Position numbers and translations under genes: made by a program. This document shows, piece after piece, positions 43,326 to 50,300 of a stretch of 64,000 bases of DNA (positions within the stretch are counted from its first letter, which is position 1; every line of letters starts with the position of its first letter). A model generated the notes under the pieces. That model saw nothing but the letters and a program-made list of their open reading frames with translations, was not told the DNA's origin and ran no database searches. Source of the DNA: Streptomyces fodineus (GTDB lineage Bacteria; Actinomycetota; Actinomycetes; Streptomycetales; Streptomycetaceae); contig NZ_CP017248.1 of assembly GCF_001735805.1 (NCBI RefSeq), forward strand, positions 1,984,001 to 2,048,000, in the 5' to 3' direction.

Positions 43326-44206
43326 AGCAGATCGCGGCCCGCGAGGCCATCGGTCTGCTGCGCACCATGACCTGGGTCCTGTGCGCGGTCGGACTCCTCG
43401 CCCTGGTCTTCACCACCGTCAACGTCACCCGCTTCGCCACCAGCCGCAACGTCCCGCTGGCCATCGCCATCCTCCTCGACCCGATGATCGGCACCGCCCT
43501 CGCCGGAGTCCTGTACGTGGACGCACGCCTGGCCTCCTGGGGGATCCGCCCACCTGCCTGGTCGACCGCTCTGCGCTGGAGCGCTGGGTGCACCGCCGCT
43601 CTCATGAATTCCTGGGAGAGCCTGTGGCCCGACGGGCAGATCGGCTGGCCCCGCCGAGCCGACCCGGCAGCTGTCCTCCTGCACCTGACCCCGGCCCTGC
43701 TCCTGATCGCCCTGACAGAAACGATCGCCGCCTACCGACGGACCATCACCGACCTCATGGAACGAATCGCCACCACCCCTCCGGATCGGCACTCCCCGGC
43801 CGCCCTCGGCACGCCGCGATCGGCCCAGGAAACCAGCGCTCCCGATACCGATCGTCCCGATCCACTCACCGCTTCAGGCCCAAGCGACCGAACCAGTCCC
43901 TTGCCCGTCGCGATCGGCATCCCCGCCACCACGGGCACCAACCACGAACGGCGCGACACGGGCCACGACACACGCGACCATTCCCTACTTGCGCCCGGTC
44001 CCCCACCAACCGACGAAATGGCGGCAGACGCCGACGTGTGGCCACGCGCCCTCGCGCTGCACGAGGCAACTCGCGCCATCACCGGGAAACCGATCAGCGT
44101 CTGGCGACTGCGCACCGATCTGCGCATCGGGCCGCGTCGCGCCCAACAGATCCGCGAGCAGCTCCTGGCACGCGATCACAAGCCACCACCGCCCTCCGTT
44201 GATTGA
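43322..44206 (+). CDS. DUF2637-like membrane protein with C-terminal HTH
   Basis: 294 residues from a GTG that overlaps the wall-hydrolase stop. About four helices (AVGLLALVFTTVNVTRFA, VPLAIAILLDPMIGTALAGV, and others) resemble the DUF2637 proteins of actinomycete mobile elements. The C-terminal 70 residues (ALHEATRAITGKPISVWRLRTDLRIG) look like a DNA-binding helix-turn-helix used in such proteins. It ends the secretion-like operon. Confidence 0.75.
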   Translation: MKQIAAREAIGLLRTMTWVLCAVGLLALVFTTVNVTRFATSRNVPLAIAILLDPMIGTALAGVLYVDARLASWGIRPPAWSTALRWSAGCTAALMNSWESLWPDGQIGWPRRADPAAVLLHLTPALLLIALTETIAAYRRTITDLMERIATTPPDRHSPAALGTPRSAQETSAPDTDRPDPLTASGPSDRTSPLPVAIGIPATTGTNHERRDTGHDTRDHSLLAPGPPPTDEMAADADVWPRALALHEATRAITGKPISVWRLRTDLRIGPRRAQQIREQLLARDHKPPPPSVD

Positions 44207-44370
44207 ACCGGCCGCCTGTCACCCGATCGGTCACAGACCCCGGGCCGATCGGATCCGCTGGAAGGGTGTTCAGTCCCCGCTCGGCCGATCGACACACGCT
44301 CGACCCACCGGGCGGATCCAACGGTCGTATGCACCCCTCTGAGCTGGTCCGATGGGGAAGCGACCTGCTC

Positions 44371-44585
44371 GCTTGACTTCCCGCCGGAGCAGAGCGTCCA
44401 TGGTCGTGGCCGACGCGCTCGGCGGGCCACGGGGAATCCGTGAACCCGCCTATGCCATGGCCATGTCCGCGCGGGAGACACGCGATGCGCACGCGCCCGG
44501 CGAACATCCGCGACCCGCACCCTGCGGTTCCGCCCCCGGCCGGGGACCTCACCCACCCGCCATCAGACGGAACAGAGGCTCCCTC
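44371..44585 (+). promoter_or_regulatory. Conserved leader of winged-helix gene, copy B
   Basis: This is the second copy of the leader described at 29.4 kb. It shares GCTTGACT (44371-44378), the 27-base block at 44392-44418, CGCGATGCGCACGCG, and the palindrome CCCCGGCCGGGG (44534-44545) at the same distance from the start codon. The DNA between the blocks is diverged, which suggests selection on the blocks. Confidence 0.6.
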
Positions 44586-45482
44586 ATGTCCGACAACACC
44601 ACCAACCACACGCCCACGTTGCATGCCGCACCCGACCCCGAACCACTGGCCCAACTAAGCGTCGCCACCGGCGCCGTCTACGCCAAACTCGTCACCCTCA
44701 CCGACAACGACGGGGCCACAACCGCCGAGCTCGCCCTCGCCGCCGGCCTGGGCCGCTCCACCACCGGCAAGGCCCTGGTCACCCTGGAGGAAAAAGGCCT
44801 CGCCATCCGCACCCCCGGCGGTCACGACGGCCCCCGCCGCACCCCCGACCGCTGGCACGCCGCACCCGCCCCCTGGACCAGCAGCAGCGACGGCGCCAGT
44901 GCGCAGGACGCCACGCCCACTGACAAGGAACCTTCCACCACCAACACGTCCGAGTCACAAGCCAGCAACACGGACGACGAGAGCGCTCCAGCCGCCGCAA
45001 CCACAACCGACAGCAAGGAATCGAGCACCGCCGACGAGGCAAGCGCCACCATCGCATCGGTAGCCGACGCACCGCACGACACCTCGCACCAGTACGACAA
45101 GCAGCCCGACGAAGGCGTCAAGAACGAAGCCGACGCACACGACACAGGCAGCAACGACGGCCCGGAGCCCGAGGACACACCCGAACTCGCCCGGCAAGCC
45201 AACCCCGAACAGCCAGCGACGGCACCGGCACCGGCGACAGCAGCCGCTCACCTGGGCGAAAGGAAGCGGCTCGCGCCCGGAGCGCTCCGCCAGCTGGTCA
45301 TCGACCATCTGCGGGCACATCCCGACGGGGCATTCACCGCTACCAAGATCAGCCGCGTGATCGAGAAGTCCTCGGGCGCCATCGCCAACGCCTTGGACAA
45401 GCTGGTCAAGGAGGGCATCGCCGAGCAGATGAGCGACCGACCGCGCACCTACCGCATGGCGACACCGGTCGGCAACGCGTAG
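44586..45482 (+). CDS. Two-winged-helix DNA-binding protein, paralogue B
   Basis: 298 residues starting MSDNTTNHTPTLHA. The N-terminal winged helix (ATGAVYAKLVTLTDNDGATT, LALAAGLGRSTTGKALVTLEEKGLA) and C-terminal winged helix (APGALRQLVIDHLRAHPDG, ATKISRVIEKSSGAIANALD) match paralogue A; the linker is longer and rich in Ser, Thr, Asp and Glu. Such an acidic, flexible linker is unusual in Streptomyces regulators. It lies just after the secretion-like operon. Confidence 0.78.
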   Translation: MSDNTTNHTPTLHAAPDPEPLAQLSVATGAVYAKLVTLTDNDGATTAELALAAGLGRSTTGKALVTLEEKGLAIRTPGGHDGPRRTPDRWHAAPAPWTSSSDGASAQDATPTDKEPSTTNTSESQASNTDDESAPAAATTTDSKESSTADEASATIASVADAPHDTSHQYDKQPDEGVKNEADAHDTGSNDGPEPEDTPELARQANPEQPATAPAPATAAAHLGERKRLAPGALRQLVIDHLRAHPDGAFTATKISRVIEKSSGAIANALDKLVKEGIAEQMSDRPRTYRMATPVGNA

Positions 45483-45498
45483 CCAACTGGCAGCAGCG

Positions 45499-45539
45499 AA
45501 CCTGGCTGATTCCCAGACGAGTTGGGGACCAGCCAGGTT
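45499..45539 (+). terminator. Hairpin terminator after paralogue B
   Basis: AACCTGGCTG and CAGCCAGGTT form a 10-bp stem, with TCCC/GGGA able to pair inside the loop, 16 bases after the stop. Confidence 0.65.
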
Positions 45540-45593
45540 GGCTCTACTCAGGGCGTCCCGGCGATCGTTCGGCTATCTGGGAGGCACTCGAAC

Positions 45594-45845
45594 TCAGCCA
45601 GCTCGATCATCCTGCCAGTCCAGCGATTCCAATGCTCGCGCCAGGCGGACGACGTCTGCATTGTCTCCCCATTGCCTCGTCCGGCAGGCACCAAGGAGAG
45701 CCGAGGCGGCCGATCGGACGCCCTTCACCACCGGTTCGACGGGCAACTGCACGCGCCCCTTCTCCCGGTCATCCTCACCTTGCTTCACGACGACCTCTCC
45801 AGAAGTCGAACGGCCCACCGTAAAAGGGGCCGTCGTAGAAGCGAA
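45594..45845 (-). pseudogene. Possible C-terminal gene remnant next to insertion sequence
   Basis: The minus frame reads APFTVGRSTSGEVVVKQGED, then GRVQLPVEPVVKGVRSAASA and ALLGACRTRQWGDNADVVRL, which looks like protein but has no start codon with a ribosome site. The IS at 45,908 lies just upstream of it and may have cut it. No function can be given. Confidence 0.35.
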
Positions 45846-45907
45846 TGCAGGCTGAGCGTTCCTTCCCTTCCACAATGGAAGCAAGCACCTCGACGAGATC
45901 GCCAGTG

Positions 45908-46803
45908 AACCTCTTTCATCCTGTGCTGGCGAGTGAAATGGGCTGGTCAGCGGGCGTGGTGACGAGCCAGGGCCCCTCCGTCGTTGGCGTGGTGATTCCA
46001 CTCAGCACACCGGCGACCGAAGGGGCCCTGTTGGTTCCGTATCCTGCCACGCTCGACGTCCCGCATGAGCTCGTCGAGCATGTTGCCTGGCTCCTGTACG
46101 AGCACCGCCGCGCACGCAACACCCGCTGGCGGAAGCTCGGCTGCTTCGACCAGGCACTGCTCACGCTGGTCCACCTGCGCAAGAACGAGACGTTCGCCCA
46201 GCTCGGCGCCGGGTTCGCGATATCGCAGGCCACCGCCTGGCGCTACGTGGACGAGGCCCTGGAGGTGCTGGCTTCCTGGGCTCCAGGCCTCCACGAAGCC
46301 CTCACCGGCCTCGGTGAGGGCGACCACGTCATCGTTGACGGCACACTGATCCCCACCGACCGCGTCCGCGCCGATCAGCCGTACTACTCGCAGAAACACA
46401 AGAAGCACGGCATGAACGTGCAGGTCATCGCCCGCCCGGACGGCACACCCCTGTGGTTCTCCCGCGCGACACCCGGCCGCACACATGACCTGACCTCGGC
46501 CCGCGCCCACGGCATCGTCCAGGCCTGCCTGACCCGACAGATCCTGGTGCTGGCAGACCGCGCCTACCAGGGCGCCGGCGCCACCTTCCGCACCCCGTAC
46601 TACCACCACAGCGAACAGCCCGAGCACTACCAGCAGTTCAACCGCGACCACACTCGACTCCGAGCCCCCGGCGAACGCGCCTTCGCCCGACTCAAGTCCT
46701 GGCGCATCATGCGCAGAGCACGCTCCTCCACCCGCCGCGTCAGCCGCACCGTCCAAGCCATCCACGTGCTACTGACCTGCGACTCTTCAGGATGAAAGAG
46801 GTT
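45908..46803 (+). mobile_element. Complete insertion sequence, 896 bp
   Basis: The perfect 16-bp inverted repeats AACCTCTTTCATCCTG (left) and CAGGATGAAAGAGGTT (right) bound the element. CAGTG occurs immediately outside each end (45903-45907 and 46804-46808) and fits a 5-bp target duplication. It contains one intact transposase gene. The perfect ends and target repeat suggest recent movement. Confidence 0.88.
45938..46795 (+). CDS. Transposase of the 896-bp insertion sequence (DDE_Tnp_4/HARBI1-like)
   Basis: About 285 residues from ATG 45938 (a TTG near 46,030, before VPYPATLDVPHELVEHVAW, is an alternative). It has an N-terminal helix-turn-helix (FAQLGAGFAISQATAWRYVDEAL) and a DDE domain: VIVDGTLIPTDRV (first Asp), LVLADRAYQGAG (second Asp) and a late Glu in RLRAPGERAFARLKSWRI. 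These are the blocks of the IS5-like DDE_Tnp_4 group. The frame is intact. Confidence 0.88.
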   Translation: MGWSAGVVTSQGPSVVGVVIPLSTPATEGALLVPYPATLDVPHELVEHVAWLLYEHRRARNTRWRKLGCFDQALLTLVHLRKNETFAQLGAGFAISQATAWRYVDEALEVLASWAPGLHEALTGLGEGDHVIVDGTLIPTDRVRADQPYYSQKHKKHGMNVQVIARPDGTPLWFSRATPGRTHDLTSARAHGIVQACLTRQILVLADRAYQGAGATFRTPYYHHSEQPEHYQQFNRDHTRLRAPGERAFARLKSWRIMRRARSSTRRVSRTVQAIHVLLTCDSSG

Positions 46804-46850
46804 CAGTGTAGCCTTCCTTTGTGATAATTGCTCGCCTCGGTTGACGCGAT

Positions 46851-47336
46851 TCACCAAAGATCAGCCGGAAGATTGTCCCTTATTTTGCTCCGGTAGTCCG
46901 CAAGGCGATCGGACTCTTCTTCGATCTGTTCGAGAATTTCGAAGGCATAGGCCGCGGCGTCGATGTTCCGTGCTGAGGCGATCTCCTCGTATAGAGACCA
47001 TATACCCCCACGGACAACACGCAGACATTCATCCGCCGTGTCGTCCTGCTCGCCATTGACCAAAGCGTGCAGGACGAGCATCAGTTGGCGATGGTGTGCA
47101 CCGGGCACCCCTCGAACCAAAGCAGCCATGATGATGGATGCCGTCGCAACGGCCGGTTGCGTAAGGTTCGATTGCACGAACGCATGACCGTCTGCCCACC
47201 CTTCGCCAGCACGCTCAGGTGGCGGGGCCTCAAGCGAGCGCAGGAAGTCCATCGGGATGTGCTCGCCAGACCTGCCGCAGCCACATCCCATCTCGGACCA
47301 GGGGTGTCGGTCAATCTCAACGTCCAGAACGTCCAT
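46851..47336 (-). CDS. Probable immunity protein of the RHS toxin
   Basis: 161 residues from ATG 47334-47336, 10 bases after the toxin stop on the same strand. It is acidic and mostly helical (TQPAVATASIIMAALVRG, HRQLMLVLHALVNGEQDDTAD, DAAAYAFEILEQIEEESDRL), with CGCG near the N-terminus. I do not recognise the family. The position straight after a polymorphic toxin, and the acidic composition opposite a basic toxin tail, are what lead me to call immunity. Confidence 0.6.
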   Translation of the reverse strand: MDVLDVEIDRHPWSEMGCGCGRSGEHIPMDFLRSLEAPPPERAGEGWADGHAFVQSNLTQPAVATASIIMAALVRGVPGAHHRQLMLVLHALVNGEQDDTADECLRVVRGGIWSLYEEIASARNIDAAAYAFEILEQIEEESDRLADYRSKIRDNLPADLW

Positions 47337-47346
47337 AGCCACTACA

Positions 47347-50300
47347 CTACCGTCCCCATTTTCCGCCCGGCTCGGGCTCCGCACCGGGAATGAATTGTGA
47401 CTCATCATAATCATTCTGGCATCTCACGCACACGGGCTTTCGTTTGGTCACCTTCGAGCCATTCTCTCGCTCCACGGTTTTGGCGTTAGTGAAGACAACC
47501 TTCGATTTGTCGCCGCCAAACGCCATGCACACGTTTCCTTCAGCACAGTAGCTGTAGCCAGGGAACTTGCCTCCTGAGGAAGCGAGAACAATGTCACCAG
47601 CTTCCGTGTTATAGCCGCCGACATACGTTCGCGTACTGTTCTTGCTGGAGTAGTTATCCAGCGCGAACTGGTCAACCATGTCTTCGGCCTTTGCGAGCTG
47701 CCCCTCGGGCGTCCAGTTGGGCGGCGCTGGGAAAGTCTGAACAACCGGGCCGCCCTTCTTCGCTCCAGCGCCTCCTCGGATGCTGGGAAGATCGGGAAGG
47801 TCGAGGATCAGCCCATCCGACGCACCCCCGCTTCCCAGGCCTCTGAGGGCGTTCCATCCCAGCACCCCGTTGAGACCGCCCGTCAACGCTCCCACCAGAA
47901 GGTCGGCGGGGCTCGTGGCCTGGCATTGGGCGGTGTTGATGGCCCAGGTGAAGCCCATGCCAATAGCGGCGTCGGTGACGGTGGCGACGGCGAGGGCTCG
48001 TCCGCCCTGGAGGCCTAGCTGGGCGGCGAGGCTGGTGCCGGCTGGTGCGAGGAAGCCTCCGACCGCTCCGGTGACGGCGCCCTCCGTGGTGGCGACGGCG
48101 AAGTCGCCCCAGTTGAAGTCGTCCTGGTGGGTGAGGGCGTAGACGCCGCCGCCGACGACTGCTCCGATGGCTGCGCCGATGCACATCGGGCAGTTGCCGC
48201 TCGGGTCGGCAAGGTCGGTGGGGTCGTTGTCGGCGTAGTTGTAGGGAGACTGGTTGGGGTTGTCGGCGGCTGCTCCGGCCGGGTCCTGGGTGGTGAAGCG
48301 GTGCTGGGTGGTGTCGTAGGAGCGGGCGCGGAGCTGGAGGCGGTCGGGGAGGTACTGGTCGTTGTACTGGCCGGTGTAGCCGTAGGGGCTGGTCTGGCCG
48401 CCGGTCTTGGTGGCTTTGCCGGTGGGGGTTCCCCACTCGTTGTAGGTGTAGTGGTAGTTGTCGGCGCCTGCTGCGTCGTAGACGGCGCTGACGGAGTTCT
48501 GGCGGTCTTGTGTGAAGTAGTAGGTTCCGGCGGTGCGGTCCATGGAGCGGGCCGTGCCGTCGGGGTCGTAGTGGTAGTCGGCGGTCAGGGCGCCGGAGGT
48601 GCCTGTATCGGTGGCTATCTGGGGGAGGGGGTTGTTGATATCCCAGATCGAGGTGCCGACGAGTGTGTTGTTCTTCTTGGCAGTGGTGCGGTTGCCGTCG
48701 GCGTCGTTGGTGAAGGCGTAGGTGTTGCTGCCGATGATGGCGGACGTGAGGCGGCTGGCCGCGTCGTAGGCGTAGGTGCCGTGGTTGTCCTTGGTCTGGT
48801 TGCCGTCGGCGTCGTAGGTGTAGCCGGTGGTGGTTGTGCCGTTGGCGGTGGAGGTCAGCTCGTCGCCGACGTCGTAGGAGTAGGTGGTGGTGGAGCCGGC
48901 GCCGGCCGCGGTCTTGAGGTTGCCGACCTTGTCGTAGGTGTAGGTGGTGCCGGTCGTTCCGGTCAGGCAGGACGCGGCGGAGGTGTCCGTGCAGGTGCGG
49001 GTCATGCGGCCTGCGTCGTCGTAGCCGTAGCGGGTGGGGTATCCGGTGCCGGGCTTGTCGGCGATCAGGCGGTCGTTCTCGTCGTAGGTGTAGGTGTTGT
49101 TGACGGTGGGCGTGGTCAGCGCGGTGAGGCGGCCGACCGCGTCGTACGTCCGGTTCTCGGTGCGTGCCGTGGTGGTGGGCAGGGTGACCGAGGTGAGGTT
49201 GGCCGCCTTGTCGTAGGCGTAGGTGACGGCCTTGCTGTCGGTTGTCTGGGACTTGATCCGGCCGACCTTGTCGTAGGTGTAGCTGGTCGTGCGGCCGTTG
49301 GGGTAGGTGCGGGAGTTGAGGGTGCCGTCGGTGTTCCAGCTGTAGCTGAACGGCTTGGTCGCTCCGGGTGAGGTGATGGAAGCGATCTTGTTGTCGTCGT
49401 TGTAGGTGAGGGTGCGGCTGCCGGTGGCGTCGGTGACGCCGGTCAGGCGGGCGGCGTCGTCGTAGGAGTAGGACTGCGCCGGTGTGCCGTCGGAGTAGGT
49501 GATCTTCGTCGGCAGGTTGCGGGCGTCGATGGTCGTAGTGATCGTCTGGGTGCGCGCGTTGGTGTACGTGGTGCGGTTGCCGTCGAGGTCGTACTCGTAC
49601 GAGACCGTCTTGCCCAGGGGGTTCTTGACCGATGTCAGCTGGCCTTCGGCGTTGTGGCCGTAGGTAGTGGTGTGGGTGTTGGCGTCGGTGCTGGCGGAGA
49701 GGAACCCGGCGGTGTCGTAGGTGAACTTGGTCGTACCGGTGTCCGGTGCGGTGACCTTCGCGAGCCGGTCGAGTTCGTCGTACTCGTAGAGCGTCGCCTT
49801 GTTGCGCCCGTCGGCGACCGAGGTGACGTTGTCGACGCCGTCGTAGCCGGTGGTGTCCGTGTGACCGAGCGGGTCGGTGACGGAGGTGGGGTTGCCGGCC
49901 GGGTCGTGGTCGTAGGTCCAGGTGTACTTCGCCGGGTCGGCGCTGGTGGCGTTGCCGCGCGGGTCGACGACGGTGTGGAGGTGGCCGTCGTCGTCGTAGC
50001 CGTAGGTGGTGCGCTCGGTCTCCGGGGAGGTCTGTGCCGACAGGTGCCCGTCGTCGTCGTATTCGTAGCTGGTGACGTAGCCGTACCAGGTCTTCGACGA
50101 GGACAGGTGGTTGTCGGCGTCGTAGGCCAGCGTCGTGCCGTGACCGAGGCCGTCGCTCGTGGTGAGGAGGTTGCCGCTGCGGTCGTAGGTGACTTTACGG
50201 GTGTGGTTGAGCGGGTCGGTGACGGACAGCGGGTGGTTGTCCGCGTCCCAGGAGAAGGCGGTGGTCTTCTTCAGCGGGTCGGTGACGGTCTTGCGGTTGC

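Noticed and set aside
29400..45500. Integrase and attachment sites of an integrative element
   Set aside because: No integrase gene, tRNA or long flanking direct repeat was seen; the leader blocks are too short and diverged to call att sites.
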